Positions 8,774 through 18,470 of a stretch of DNA of 64,000 bases are shown one piece after another. The notes beneath the pieces were generated by a model. That model saw only the letters and a list, made by a program, of their open reading frames with translations. It made no database searches and was not told the DNA's origin. The first letter of the stretch is position 1. The number at the start of each line of letters is the position of its first letter. A program made the translations under genes and the position numbers. Source of the stretch: Pontibacter burrus (GTDB taxonomy: Bacteria > Bacteroidota > Bacteroidia > Cytophagales > Hymenobacteraceae). Location: assembly GCF_010686685.1 (NCBI RefSeq), contig NZ_JAAGWD010000004.1, forward strand, positions 1-64,000, read 5' to 3'.

Positions 8774-9865
8774 ATGAATTACGATTTTATAGTTGTGGGC
8801 CACGGCCTGGCCGGCGCCATTTTAGCCGAAACCCTACGCAGCCGCGGAAATAAAGTGCTGGTAATTGATGAGCCAAAAGAAAACTCGGCATCCAGAGTGG
8901 CTGCTGGTTTGTTAAACCCGGTTGCAGGTAAGCGCTTTGCCAAATCATGGCTTGTAGATACGTTGGTGCCTGCTGCCGATGCCTTTTATGATGCACTGGA
9001 AGCACGATACGGGCGCGAGCTGTTCTTTCACAAACCCATCTATAAAATATTCTCAACTATAGAAGAGCAGAACACCTGGATGGCCAAAAGCGCCGGCAGC
9101 AACTGGAGCGATTATATTGAGGCCACCTACACGCAAACTATAAATCAGCCTGGCGTAGACGATCCGTTTGGGGGCATTATGATCAAGCGCGGCGGTTTTC
9201 TGCACGTATTCGCTATGCTCGATATGCTGACGGAAGACCTGTTGCAGCAAAAATTACTCTTGCCTGAAAGGTTTGACATGAGCCAGCTCCAACTGACCGA
9301 AACAGGCGTAAACTATAAAACTATAACATCAAAGCACCTGGTGTTCTGCGAAGGGTACCAGGTGGTAAATAATCCGTATTTTGCGTGGCTGCCACTGCAA
9401 CCAACCAAAGGCGAAGTGCTGGAAGTGCAGACAGCGCAGAATTTGAGCCCGGAATGCATCTATAACAAAGCAGTTTACGTTGTTCCGGAGGGAGGAGGGC
9501 GCTTTATTGTTGGCGCTACTTACGACTGGCGAAACCCCAACGAAGAGACCACGCCGCAGGGAGCAGATGAATTGAGCGAACGTTTCCGGCAGATCTTACC
9601 GCAGGAGTTTAAAGTGACAGGACATTGGGCAGGAATACGCCCTGCCGTACGTGACCGCAGACCTCTGGTTGGAACACACCCAAACTATAAGCAACTAAGT
9701 GTGTTTAACGGAATGGGCTCGAAGGGCGTATTAATGGCACCTTACCTGGCTTCGCACTTTGCCGACGCATTGGCTGGGCAATCAGAATTGATGCCTGAGA
9801 TACATATTTCGAGATATTTTTCGTTATATTACGACTACATAAAACACCAGAACCTACAACTCTAA
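8774..9865 (+). CDS. FAD-dependent oxidoreductase (D-amino-acid-oxidase-like)
   Basis: The 363-residue protein opens with a Rossmann dinucleotide-binding motif (GHGLAG, residues 9-14) and an acidic residue at the end of the second strand (VLVIDEP), then the AAGLLNPVAGKRF segment. Near the C-terminus is GHWAGIRPAVRDRRPLVG and NGMGSKG, typical of DAO-family flavoproteins. Members oxidise glycine or other amino or imino compounds; the substrate here is not predictable. No signal peptide. The next gene starts four bases after the stop, so they are probably one transcript. A TAACTTGC stretch just before the ATG may be the -7 promoter element of a very short leader. Confidence 0.85.
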   Translation: MNYDFIVVGHGLAGAILAETLRSRGNKVLVIDEPKENSASRVAAGLLNPVAGKRFAKSWLVDTLVPAADAFYDALEARYGRELFFHKPIYKIFSTIEEQNTWMAKSAGSNWSDYIEATYTQTINQPGVDDPFGGIMIKRGGFLHVFAMLDMLTEDLLQQKLLLPERFDMSQLQLTETGVNYKTITSKHLVFCEGYQVVNNPYFAWLPLQPTKGEVLEVQTAQNLSPECIYNKAVYVVPEGGGRFIVGATYDWRNPNEETTPQGADELSERFRQILPQEFKVTGHWAGIRPAVRDRRPLVGTHPNYKQLSVFNGMGSKGVLMAPYLASHFADALAGQSELMPEIHISRYFSLYYDYIKHQNLQL

Positions 9866-9869
9866 GCGA

Positions 9870-12800
9870 ATGCGTTTTTATACAAGGTTACTTTTGCTGT
9901 TTGTGTGCTGCACGCTGGCGGGCACTGCCCTGCATGCACAGCCTGGCCGCGACCCTTTTGGTAAGAGCCGCATCCAATACAAAGACTTTGACTGGAAACT
10001 ATACAGCACGCAGAATTTTAACCTGTATTTTTATAAAGGCGGAGAGCAGACAGCCAAAGATGCCGCCGATTACGCAGAGCGCGAGCTGAAGCGGATTACC
10101 AGCCTGATCGGGTATTATCCTTATTCCAAAATAACGCTCATAATTTATAACTCGGCCACAGACCTGCGCCAGAGTAACATCGGCTTGTACAGCGACCAGT
10201 TTCAGACCGGGGGCGAAACCCTGTTTATGAAAAATAAGCTGCAGCTGGCCTACGAAGGTACTAAAACCGACTTTAAGAATGACCTGAGCTATAAACTGAC
10301 CGAACTGCTGCTGAACGACATGATGTATGGCGGTAGTTTGAAGGAGGCACTACAGAGTAGTTACCTGTTGCGACTGCCAGAGTGGTTTGTAAAAGGCGTA
10401 GCCGGTTACACCGCTGAAGGCTGGAGCCTGGACATGGACAGCCACGTACGCGACCTGTTGCTGGAAGGCGAAAAATTAAAGCCGGATCAGGCCCTGATGC
10501 GCTACCCTGAAATGACCGGTCAATCGGTTTGGAACTATATTGCGGAGCGCTACGGCTACACCTCCATCCAGAATATCCTGAACCTTACACGCATTACCCG
10601 AGACGTTGAGATCGGGATAACCAGCAGCCTGAACATTCCTTATAAACGCTTTCTGCAGGACTGGATCAATTACTACATCCAGATAAATTCCCGTACCGAT
10701 GATCCGTTTGTATCATTACCGGAAAACAACAAGCTGTTCGATAAAAACAAACGCAACCTGCATTACTCGGAGCCGGTGCTGAACCCCGATGGCACGTTGC
10801 TGGCCTATGTAGAAAACGACTACGGAAGCTATAAGATCATTGTGAAGGAAGTAAAAGGCAAAGGCAGCCGTGTGGTTTGGCAGGGTGGCTATAAAACCCT
10901 GGATCAGCCGATTGACATGAACCTGCCTGTGCTGGCCTGGCGCACCAATACCCAGCTCGGATTTGTGGAAGCACGCCGGGGCAAGATGCTGCTTCGTCAG
11001 GTAAACGCTCGCAACAAAAGCTCTTTCCTGCCTTTTTACGATGACCTGACCAAGCCAGCAGCTACACTTTCTGGGTTCTCGCAGGTGCGCAACATGAGCT
11101 ACTCCGACGATGGCAGTCAACTCGTAGTAAGTGCTGTAGCAGATGGGCAAACAGACCTTTACCTGCTACAGAGTAATGGTAAAGTAGTAGGGCAGCTCAC
11201 GAACGATATTTACGACGACATTGAGCCTGTTTTTCTGAAGGGTAGCAAAAATATTGTGTTCAGCTCTAACCGCTGGGTAGATTCGGCCGGAACATTACAG
11301 GCTGCCACATTTAAGGATGTGGTAGATAACTATGACATCTTCCTGCTTCAGACCGGTGCGCCGGTGAGCATTACACAGCTTACCACCGGCATAGCCAGCG
11401 AGCTACGGCCACGTGCTACTATTGATGGTAATTTCCTGTTTCTGAGCGAGGCAAATGGTATCCGTGGGTTGTATTCTTACAACATGGCAACGCGAGAGCA
11501 GCGCCCGGTTTCCAACTTTGTGCAGAACATCAACTCTTTCGATTACGCACCAGCAACCAATACACTGGCGTTAAGCGCCCAGGATCTGTCCCGTGACTTT
11601 ATTTACCTATTGCCGGATTACGCAGTAGCTCCACTTGATACCCTGCCAAAAACAGCCCGACAGATTATTCTGGAAACGCGTGCGCGTGCACCTCAGGCTG
11701 CAACTACTGCTACTACCCGCAAGCTGCTCGAAAATGAGAAAGCCAGGAGCACAGCAGAGCGCAAGCAGGGAGAGGTAAACATTGAGAACTATGAATTTGG
11801 CGAAGTAAACAAACAGCAGGCTGATACTACTACTGCCCGGAAAACTAAAGCTGACACTACTGCTGCGCAGGCTGCGGCTCCTAAAGTACCTGAAAAAGCT
11901 GCGGCGCCGAGAGCGACTGTCGCACCGGAGTTCAAGCTCACAGGTCCTGCTGATTACGACACCCGTTTCAGTGTACACGAGATCATTACGTCTGTTTATG
12001 CTGATCCGCAATTAGGCTTCGGTATAGTTGCCGGCGTAAACATGAGTGATTTGTTTGAGAATCACCATATCCGAGGTACAGCCTACCTGCGCACCGACCT
12101 GGAAACAAGCCGCATGTTTGCGGAATACGTGAACCTGAAAAACCGTGTAGATCTGGGCGTGCAATACAGGCGCGATGTGCTGGTGAGCTCAGTACTGGAA
12201 GCTCCGGGTGCTGTAGTGCGTTTTGCCCGCAACGAAGTGGCCCCGCTGCTGGTTTATCCGCTAAGCTATAGTACAAGCCTGCGTGCACAGCCACGCCTGG
12301 TAAGCACCCGCTTTACACAAGTAAACGATTTCTCTACCCCGGATAGCGTAAATAACCTGTATGGCGGTAACGTAGAGCTCGTGTTTGATAACTCAGTGGT
12401 GACCGGCGTAAACATGATGGAAGGAACCCGCATGAAAGTTGGGTTACTTTCGATGCGCGATTTTGAAAGCAGCAGAGCCAACTTCAGTAAATTTTACGTA
12501 GACCTACGCCATTACCAGAAACTGCACCGCGAAATTATACTGGCTGCCCGCCTGAGCTACGGAGCATTTTTCGGAAACTCCCCTAAAAAGTACCTGATTG
12601 GCGGTATGGACAACTGGCTGTTTGCCGGCGAAGATGATATAACCGATCGTAATGACGTGAACATTCAATCGGCACCGGACTTGTTTTACCTGGAGTATGC
12701 CTTGCCGCTGCGTGGCTTTAACTATAACACCCGTACAGGCAGCAAGCACTTGCTGGCAAACCTGGAGGTTCGTATCCCGATCACGCAGTATCTGTATAAT

Positions 12801-13121
12801 GGTACCATCAGTTCCGGTTTCTTCCGTAACCTGCAGCTAACAGCCTTTGCCGATGCCGGGTCTGCTTACGATGGCTCAAACCCATTTACCGGAAATAACT
12901 CTATCAACACGCGTATAGTTGGTGGCCGGACCGATGCTACCAACGTGAATCCGTTCGAAATAACAGTAATTAACTACCGTAACCCGTTCCTGGTTGGTTA
13001 TGGCTTTGGTGCACGCTCTACGTTGTTTGGTGTGTACGGCAAGCTGGATGTAGCCTGGAGCGAAGAAGATATGGGCAGCAACGGGCCGAAGCTATACATT
13101 ACCCTCGGCTACGATTTCTAA
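9870..13121 (+). CDS. Exported peptidase-MA-like / beta-propeller / surface-antigen barrel protein
   Basis: The 1083-residue protein has a signal peptide (about 1-23, ending LHAQ). After it comes a peptidase-MA-like region (TQNFNLYFY, about residue 45; LPEWFVKGVAGYT, about residue 170, lacking an HExxH motif), then a TolB/WD40-like propeller (repeats such as SYSDDGSQLVVSA and KNIVFSSNRW, about 290-580). A low-complexity Ala/Thr/Lys linker follows (about 600-690), then a C-terminal BamA-type bacterial surface antigen barrel with GGMDNWLF and a final aromatic residue (YDF). It is probably an outer-membrane protein with a periplasmic propeller. The function is not established. It sits between a flavoprotein and a serine hydrolase with gaps of only a few bases. 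Confidence 0.85.
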   Translation: MRFYTRLLLLFVCCTLAGTALHAQPGRDPFGKSRIQYKDFDWKLYSTQNFNLYFYKGGEQTAKDAADYAERELKRITSLIGYYPYSKITLIIYNSATDLRQSNIGLYSDQFQTGGETLFMKNKLQLAYEGTKTDFKNDLSYKLTELLLNDMMYGGSLKEALQSSYLLRLPEWFVKGVAGYTAEGWSLDMDSHVRDLLLEGEKLKPDQALMRYPEMTGQSVWNYIAERYGYTSIQNILNLTRITRDVEIGITSSLNIPYKRFLQDWINYYIQINSRTDDPFVSLPENNKLFDKNKRNLHYSEPVLNPDGTLLAYVENDYGSYKIIVKEVKGKGSRVVWQGGYKTLDQPIDMNLPVLAWRTNTQLGFVEARRGKMLLRQVNARNKSSFLPFYDDLTKPAATLSGFSQVRNMSYSDDGSQLVVSAVADGQTDLYLLQSNGKVVGQLTNDIYDDIEPVFLKGSKNIVFSSNRWVDSAGTLQAATFKDVVDNYDIFLLQTGAPVSITQLTTGIASELRPRATIDGNFLFLSEANGIRGLYSYNMATREQRPVSNFVQNINSFDYAPATNTLALSAQDLSRDFIYLLPDYAVAPLDTLPKTARQIILETRARAPQAATTATTRKLLENEKARSTAERKQGEVNIENYEFGEVNKQQADTTTARKTKADTTAAQAAAPKVPEKAAAPRATVAPEFKLTGPADYDTRFSVHEIITSVYADPQLGFGIVAGVNMSDLFENHHIRGTAYLRTDLETSRMFAEYVNLKNRVDLGVQYRRDVLVSSVLEAPGAVVRFARNEVAPLLVYPLSYSTSLRAQPRLVSTRFTQVNDFSTPDSVNNLYGGNVELVFDNSVVTGVNMMEGTRMKVGLLSMRDFESSRANFSKFYVDLRHYQKLHREIILAARLSYGAFFGNSPKKYLIGGMDNWLFAGEDDITDRNDVNIQSAPDLFYLEYALPLRGFNYNTRTGSKHLLANLEVRIPITQYLYNGTISSGFFRNLQLTAFADAGSAYDGSNPFTGNNSINTRIVGGRTDATNVNPFEITVINYRNPFLVGYGFGARSTLFGVYGKLDVAWSEEDMGSNGPKLYITLGYDF

Positions 13122-13130
13122 ACACCACAC

Positions 13131-14276
13131 ATGAACCGGAAAGCAAAACGCTTTACTTTCGGGGGAGTATTGTTGCTGGGCCTGTTGGCGGCCTGGCTGC
13201 ATATCGCCGATAAGAACTATATCTATAAGGCACTGCGCTACAACTTCGCTGATATAGACGATAACCTGATCTTTGACCAGCGAAAGATAGATGCCCCTGC
13301 CAAAACCCAGCCCTGGCCACATGCCGCCAACTATAACAAAATAACCTGGCCCGACAGCCTGCAGCAACTGCACCAGCAACTACAGTCGGTAGCCTTTGTG
13401 GTTGTCAAAAACGATTCTATAGTTCACGAACAATATTGGGATGGCTATTCGGACGAGTCGCTGAGTAATTCTTTTTCGGTTGCCAAAAGTATAGTGAGCA
13501 TTTTGGTTGGAGCAGCCCTGCGCGATGGGCACATCAAAACTATAGACCAGCCTGTTGCCGATTTTCTGCCGTCGTTTAAAGAAGGAGCCAAGCAGAAGAT
13601 AACGATAAAACACCTGTTGATGATGAGCTCCGGCCTGAACTGGGATGAATCGTATTCCAATCCTTTGTCGGTAACTACGGAAGCCTACTATGGCACTAAC
13701 CTGAAAAAAGTGATCCGCAGATTGGAAGCTGTGGAAGAGCCGGGGCAAGTATTCAGTTACAAAAGCGGTGATACCCAGATTTTAGGAATGGTAGTGGAAG
13801 CTGCCACCAGAAAATCGCTGAGTCTGTATGCTGAAGAGAAACTATGGCGACCAATGGGCGCTGAGCATGATGCCGAATGGAGCGTAGATAACCCAACTGG
13901 CATAGAGAAAGCTTACTGCTGCTTTTTCAGTAATGCCCGCGACTTTGCCCGCATCGGTAAACTATACTTAAACAACGGCATCTGGAACGGCGATACGATA
14001 GTTGACCCGACTTACGTGCACGAGTCGCTTATACCAAATGGCTTACCAACAGCTTCCGGCAAACCAGCTGACTATGGCTACCAATGGTGGCTGCTCCCCA
14101 ACTATAAAGGCCAGAACATCTTCTACGCCCGCGGCATTCTGGGCCAGTACATCATTGCCATCCCTGAGAAAAATGTAGTTATCGTGCGTTTAGGCAAACA
14201 ACGCGGCGAGCGCATCAACGGCCACCCAAGTGAGGTGCTAGCGATGATTGATGCCGTGAATAAGGTGGTAAAATAA
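13131..14276 (+). CDS. Serine hydrolase (class C beta-lactamase / penicillin-binding-protein-like)
   Basis: The 381-residue protein has an N-terminal hydrophobic segment (about 10-26) that anchors or exports it. The SxxK catalytic motif is SVAK (Ser116, Lys119), followed by the typical HLLMMSSGLNWDE stretch and a YKS triad (in FSYKSGDTQ), the usual second motif of the family. The C-terminal part has GYQWWLLPNY and YARGILGQYI, as in 6-aminohexanoate-dimer-hydrolase-like esterases. It probably acts in the periplasm on an unknown ester or amide. It starts ten bases after the preceding barrel gene and ends six bases before a small lipoprotein gene. Confidence 0.87.
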   Translation: MNRKAKRFTFGGVLLLGLLAAWLHIADKNYIYKALRYNFADIDDNLIFDQRKIDAPAKTQPWPHAANYNKITWPDSLQQLHQQLQSVAFVVVKNDSIVHEQYWDGYSDESLSNSFSVAKSIVSILVGAALRDGHIKTIDQPVADFLPSFKEGAKQKITIKHLLMMSSGLNWDESYSNPLSVTTEAYYGTNLKKVIRRLEAVEEPGQVFSYKSGDTQILGMVVEAATRKSLSLYAEEKLWRPMGAEHDAEWSVDNPTGIEKAYCCFFSNARDFARIGKLYLNNGIWNGDTIVDPTYVHESLIPNGLPTASGKPADYGYQWWLLPNYKGQNIFYARGILGQYIIAIPEKNVVIVRLGKQRGERINGHPSEVLAMIDAVNKVVK

Positions 14277-14282
14277 GCAGCT

Positions 14283-14759
14283 ATGAAGGTGAAATCTCTG
14301 TTTATAGTTGTATGTGTAGCTTTGGCTATAGTTGGTTGCTCAAGGGCTGATCCGGAAGTTAAAGAAATACAAGAAAAGTTGATTGGTGTTTGGGAGTTAG
14401 ACAGCACTACTACTGTAAGAGCAGGGTTGCAGAAAAGCAAGAAGACAACAACTATAGCTTTTTCTGAAGATCAAAAATTTATCTACTATTGGTGGGACTC
14501 TGATCTTGTTGGGAAGTATGAAGGGAGATACTTTGTTCTAAAAAATCCCGACAGAGGTTTGGTAACTATAACTTTGATACCAGATGTTGATACTTTGAAA
14601 GAAGGAGTCTATCGAAGACCTTATCTAAACTTTGATGTTGAAGACATTCGGGAAGGTAAGATGGTAACACTACATGAAACCGAAAGAATTGAACGTTATG
14701 ACATGCCGGATAAGATATGGTTTACAGAGAGGAGAATTTACAAGAGTAGTGCTGATTAA
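14283..14759 (+). CDS. Small lipoprotein, lipocalin-like
   Basis: The 158-residue protein has a lipoprotein signal peptide with Cys19 in the lipobox (AIVGC). The mature part begins KLIGVWELDSTTTV, the pattern of small Bacteroidota lipocalin-like proteins that form one beta barrel, followed by alternating strands. I do not recognise a specific ligand or function. It is the last gene before a strong bidirectional terminator. Its A+T content is higher than that of the genes upstream. Confidence 0.75.
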   Translation: MKVKSLFIVVCVALAIVGCSRADPEVKEIQEKLIGVWELDSTTTVRAGLQKSKKTTTIAFSEDQKFIYYWWDSDLVGKYEGRYFVLKNPDRGLVTITLIPDVDTLKEGVYRRPYLNFDVEDIREGKMVTLHETERIERYDMPDKIWFTERRIYKSSAD

Positions 14760-14760
14760 A

Positions 14761-14803
14761 ACAATAAGGTCCCGGAAGCTTAAAACTTCCGGGACCTTAT
14801 TGT
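14761..14803. terminator. Bidirectional terminator between convergent genes
   Basis: An 18-bp perfect stem (ACAATAAGGTCCCGGAAG with its complement) around a seven-base loop separates the plus-strand lipoprotein gene from the convergent SulP gene, whose stop codon begins at the next base. Confidence 0.92.
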
Positions 14804-16342
14804 TTATAGTTTAACTGCTGCTACGGTATAGTTCGGATCTTCCAGAATGTTCACATCAATTACATCTTGAGCATTGGTGAGCAGGCGGCGGCAGTCTTGG
14901 CTGAGGTGGCGTAGCTGCAGCGTTTTGCCGGCTTGGCGGTAACGCTCCGTTAGCTTGTTCAGTGCATCAATCCCCGACATATCGGCTACGCGGCTTTCCC
15001 TGAAATCGATGATCACTTCCTGTGGATCATCCTGCACATCAAACTTCTCATTAAAGGCTGTTACAGAACCGAAGAACAGCGGGCCATAGATCTCATAATG
15101 CTTTACACCGTTGGCATCGGTATACTTGCGGGCCCGTATACGTTTGGCGCTTTCCCAGGCAAATACCAGCGCAGAGATGATAACCCCGATCAATACAGCC
15201 AGTGCCAGGTTATGCAGCCAGATGGTAATCAAAGCTACCAGTATGCCTACAAAAATATCGTGCTTCGGCATTTTGTTGATGATTCGGAAACTGATCCACT
15301 CGAACGTTCCCACCGACACCATCACCATTACACCAACCAAAGCGGCCATGGGTACCAACTCAATGACAGGTGCGCCATAAAGCACAATTAATAGTATAGT
15401 TAAAGCGGCAACTATACCAGACAAACGAGCGCGGGCCCCGGACGAAAGGTTAACAAGCGTTTGAGCGATCATGGCACACCCACCCATCCCGAAGAAAAAG
15501 CCGTTCAACACATTGGCGCTACCCTGGGCTATACTTTCGCGGTTGCTGTTGCCGCGGTTACCTACAATCTCATCTACCAGGTTTAGGGTCAGCAAGCTTT
15601 CGGTTAAGCCTACGCCTGCCATAATCAGCGCATATGGAAAAATGATGTAGAGCGTGTCCAAAGTAAAAGGCACCTGTGGAATATGGAAAGGAGGGAAGCC
15701 GCCGCTTACGGAAGCAATATCCTTCACTATCTTCGTGTCGATGTTAAAACCCAGTACAACCAGAAATACAACGATAATGGCTACCAGCGAGGGCGGAACA
15801 GCTTTGGTGATTCTTGGGAAGATAACGATGATGGCTATAGTTAACGCCACCAACCCGAGCATGATCCAAAGCGGGCTACCGGTGAGCCAGGTAGTTTCGC
15901 CGTTAACTATAGTTTTAAACTGCTCGAGCTGCGAGGTGAAAATGATAACTGCCAGGCCATTCACAAAACCATACATTACCGGTTGGGGTACTAGGCGGAT
16001 GAATTTGCCAAGTTTAAAAAGACCTACCAAAATCTGGAATACACCGGCAAGCGCCACAGCTGCAAAAACATAATCAATGCCATGCGACTGCATCAGCGCG
16101 ATAAGCACGACCACTGTAGCCCCTGCACCACCTGAGATCAAACCCGGCCGGCCACCGAATATGGCTGTAACCAAACCCATAATAAAAGCGGCATACAACC
16201 CAACCAGCGGCGGAAAACCACCCAGTATAGCGAACGACAGCGACTCAGGCATCATGGTCATGGCCACGGTAAGCCCTGCCAGAATCTCTACTTTGTAATC
16301 AACTTTCTGGCGGAAGTCGAAGAGACGTAAAACTTGTTTCAT
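14804..16342 (-). CDS. SulP family inorganic anion transporter
   Basis: The 512-residue membrane protein starts in the cytoplasm and has about 10-12 hydrophobic helices. It shows the SulP hallmarks MMPESLSFAILGGFPPLVGLYAAF (first helices) and NGFFFGMGGCAMIAQT. A C-terminal STAS domain (about 410-505) includes VIIDFRESRVADMSGIDAL, with the Ser of the DMSG loop that is often phosphorylated or regulatory. SulP members carry sulfate, bicarbonate or other anions; the substrate cannot be told. Monocistronic, convergent with the lipoprotein gene. The stop codon overlaps a CTATA palindrome half. Confidence 0.9.
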   Translation of the reverse strand: MKQVLRLFDFRQKVDYKVEILAGLTVAMTMMPESLSFAILGGFPPLVGLYAAFIMGLVTAIFGGRPGLISGGAGATVVVLIALMQSHGIDYVFAAVALAGVFQILVGLFKLGKFIRLVPQPVMYGFVNGLAVIIFTSQLEQFKTIVNGETTWLTGSPLWIMLGLVALTIAIIVIFPRITKAVPPSLVAIIVVFLVVLGFNIDTKIVKDIASVSGGFPPFHIPQVPFTLDTLYIIFPYALIMAGVGLTESLLTLNLVDEIVGNRGNSNRESIAQGSANVLNGFFFGMGGCAMIAQTLVNLSSGARARLSGIVAALTILLIVLYGAPVIELVPMAALVGVMVMVSVGTFEWISFRIINKMPKHDIFVGILVALITIWLHNLALAVLIGVIISALVFAWESAKRIRARKYTDANGVKHYEIYGPLFFGSVTAFNEKFDVQDDPQEVIIDFRESRVADMSGIDALNKLTERYRQAGKTLQLRHLSQDCRRLLTNAQDVIDVNILEDPNYTVAAVKL

Positions 16343-16399
16343 GAATTAACTATAGTTGCGAGGTAAGCTCTAAGCTTAATTGTTGTGCATGTGAAACCA

Positions 16400-16576
16400 A
16401 CCCCAACCCCTCCGAGGAGGGGAATAAATTACTGCTGAAAGATAACTCCTCTACTTGGAGCAAGGTTGTTTTATTCTCTGCTTTAGTGCGGATCTGCTAT
16501 CTGGATCTTGTTTTGGGGCAGGGACGCTCGGTCATTCCAAAAAGAATTCCCCTCCTTGGAGGGGTTAGGAGTGGGT
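16400..16576. repeat. MITE-like element with C-rich/G-rich inverted ends
   Basis: The left end (AACCCCTCCGAGGAGGGGAAT) and the right end (ATTCCCCTCCTTGGAGGGGTT) are inverted copies with about two mismatches over 21 bp, and each arm is itself palindromic. About 120 bases between them hold no gene. Similar CCCCTCC...GAGGGG stretches occur at about 19745-19770 and 56115-56215, so this is a dispersed repeat type. It lies between purQ and the SulP gene. Confidence 0.6.
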
Positions 16577-16611
16577 AACTCTTTATTAGCAATACCTGTG
16601 CAGTGTCCGAG

Positions 16612-16645
16612 AAAAAAGCCCCGCCTGTGGTAGCAAGCGGGGCTT
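16612..16645 (-). terminator. Terminator of purQ
   Basis: AAGCCCCGC pairs with GCGGGGCTT around a 12-base loop. On the minus strand the stem is followed by a run of six T, 61 bases past the purQ stop. Confidence 0.85.
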
Positions 16646-16705
16646 CTGATTTAAAGTATAAACTATAAAAGTCTACTGTCTTGAGTCTAAAATCTAACGT
16701 CTAAC

Positions 16706-17398
16706 TTAGGCGTTTACCAGGTCAAGTATAGATTCGAAGATGGCGCGGCCGTCGGTGTTTCCTAAATCCGGATCTACTGCGCGCTCCGGGTGCGGCATCA
16801 TACCAAACACGTTCTTCTTCTCGTTGGCAATGCCTGCAATGTTCAGTAAGCTGCCGTTTATGTTGTAAATGTCGTGCGTGTCGGCAACATTGCTGCTATA
16901 CTTAAACATGATCTGGTCGTTGTCTTCCAGTTTGCGCAGCGTTTCCTTATCGGCGTGGTAGCGGCCTTCGCCGTGTGCTACCGGAATTTTGTAAGCTTTG
17001 TTCAGGTCCAGGTTGCGGGTTGGTAACAGGTTGGTTGTAACCGGTTTGATGTACACATTGTCGCAGATGAATTTCTGGTTAGCATTACGCAGCAGGGCGC
17101 CAGGTAATAAACCAGCTTCCGTTAAAATCTGGAAACCATTGCAGATACCCATTACATAACCACCTTTGTTGGCATGCTGCACCACCTCCTGCATAATAGG
17201 AGAGAAGCGCGCAATAGCACCAGAGCGCAGGTAATCACCATAAGAGAAACCGCCAGGCAACAATATAAAGTCACAACCCTGCAGGTCGTGGTCTTTGTGC
17301 CATAGTTTTACAACTTCCTGCTGCATGCCCACGCTTAGAGCATCTACAAGGTCTTGGTCGCAGTTGGACCCCGGGAAAACGACTACACCAAATTTCAT
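16706..17398 (-). CDS. purQ: Phosphoribosylformylglycinamidine synthase subunit PurQ
   Basis: The 230-residue class I glutamine amidotransferase opens with MKFGVVVFPGSNCDQD, typical of PurQ. The nucleophile Cys is in GICNGFQ (about residue 94) and the catalytic His-x-Glu is in MMPHPERAVDP near the C-terminus. It releases ammonia from glutamine for FGAM formation by PurL with PurS. Monocistronic with its own terminator; purS lies about 9 kb away in the window. Length is normal for the stand-alone subunit. Confidence 0.95.
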   Translation of the reverse strand: MKFGVVVFPGSNCDQDLVDALSVGMQQEVVKLWHKDHDLQGCDFILLPGGFSYGDYLRSGAIARFSPIMQEVVQHANKGGYVMGICNGFQILTEAGLLPGALLRNANQKFICDNVYIKPVTTNLLPTRNLDLNKAYKIPVAHGEGRYHADKETLRKLEDNDQIMFKYSSNVADTHDIYNINGSLLNIAGIANEKKNVFGMMPHPERAVDPDLGNTDGRAIFESILDLVNA

Positions 17399-17527
17399 AC
17401 ATCAAAGGTAAATAAAAATAGACAGAACTTACACCAACACTTTCAGGATAAAGTAGCTTTTAGGTACTGGGTAACGTAAAAACAAAGATTTATAATTAAT
17501 TTGCCGGAATACAATTACTATTATCCT

Positions 17528-18409
17528 ATGTTGCAATCCATGACGGGCTTTGGTAGTGCCCGATTAGACACAGACCAATACAGCATTTCAGTTGAGATCA
17601 GATCGTTAAACTCTAAGAGCATGGACATGAGCGTGCGCCTGCCGCGCTTCCTGTCTGATAAAGAATATGAGATCCGGAACCTGGTGCAGAAAGCACTGGT
17701 GCGTGGCAAGGTAAGCGTAACTGTAGATTATGTTAAGAACAAAGCCCAAAAGGCCAAAAGCACAATAAACAAAGAGTTACTGAATACCTACTACCGCGAA
17801 CTGAATGAGGCGGCCGATGTGGTAGGCGGCGCCAAGAACGACCTGTTCAGACTTGCCCTGCATATGCCCGATGTACTGCTGCAGGACCAGGTAGAGGAGG
17901 TTAATGGCGAAGCGGAATGGGAGCATGTACTGCCGCTGGTGCAGGCTGCGCTCAAGAATATTATCTGTTTCCGAAACGATGAAGGCAAGGCCCTCTCTGC
18001 CGAGATCATGTCATACATTGATAAGATCAGAATTCTGTTGGCCGAAATTGACAAGCATGACCCTGTACGTATAGAGCAGATCCGGAACCGCATCAGAAAT
18101 CACATGAACGAGCTGGTATCGGCAGAGCATTTTGATGAGAACCGCCTGGAGCAGGAAATGATCTATTATATAGAGAAACTGGATATTGCCGAAGAAAAAG
18201 TACGCCTGATAAACCACCTGCATTACTTTACCGAAACCGTTTATTTGCCGGAACCTACCGGTAAAAAGCTGGGCTTTATTTCGCAGGAGATTGGCCGCGA
18301 GATCAATACAATTGGTTCAAAAGCCAACGATTCTGTTATTCAACATCATGTGGTAGAGATGAAGGAGGAACTGGAAAAGATAAAAGAGCAGATCAACAAC
18401 ATACTCTAG
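17528..18409 (+). CDS. yicC: YicC family endoribonuclease-like protein
   Basis: The protein begins LQSMTGFGSA, the invariant YicC start, shows EIRSLNSKSMDMSVRLPRFLSDKEYEIR shortly after and ends with the DUF1732 region (GRKLGFI-like KKLGFISQEIGREINTIGSK). Escherichia coli YicC is reported as an RNase involved in small-RNA decay. I chose the ATG at 17528, which gives the conserved start; an earlier in-frame start at 17501 would add nine residues absent from the family. Cytoplasmic. Monocistronic with its own terminator. Confidence 0.92.
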   Translation: MLQSMTGFGSARLDTDQYSISVEIRSLNSKSMDMSVRLPRFLSDKEYEIRNLVQKALVRGKVSVTVDYVKNKAQKAKSTINKELLNTYYRELNEAADVVGGAKNDLFRLALHMPDVLLQDQVEEVNGEAEWEHVLPLVQAALKNIICFRNDEGKALSAEIMSYIDKIRILLAEIDKHDPVRIEQIRNRIRNHMNELVSAEHFDENRLEQEMIYYIEKLDIAEEKVRLINHLHYFTETVYLPEPTGKKLGFISQEIGREINTIGSKANDSVIQHHVVEMKEELEKIKEQINNIL

Positions 18410-18430
18410 AACTATAGTTTAGACATAACA

Positions 18431-18470
18431 AGCAGCCTGCCGAAGTATAAACCGGCAGGCTGCTTTTGTT
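18431..18470 (+). terminator. Terminator of yicC
   Basis: AGCAGCCTGCCG pairs with CGGCAGGCTGCT (12-bp perfect stem), then TTTGTTTT. Confidence 0.92.

Noticed and set aside
11607..12011. 134-residue Arg/Ser-rich open frame on the minus strand
   Set aside because: Antisense to the linker of the propeller/barrel gene, whose Ala/Thr repeats create long open frames in other phases.
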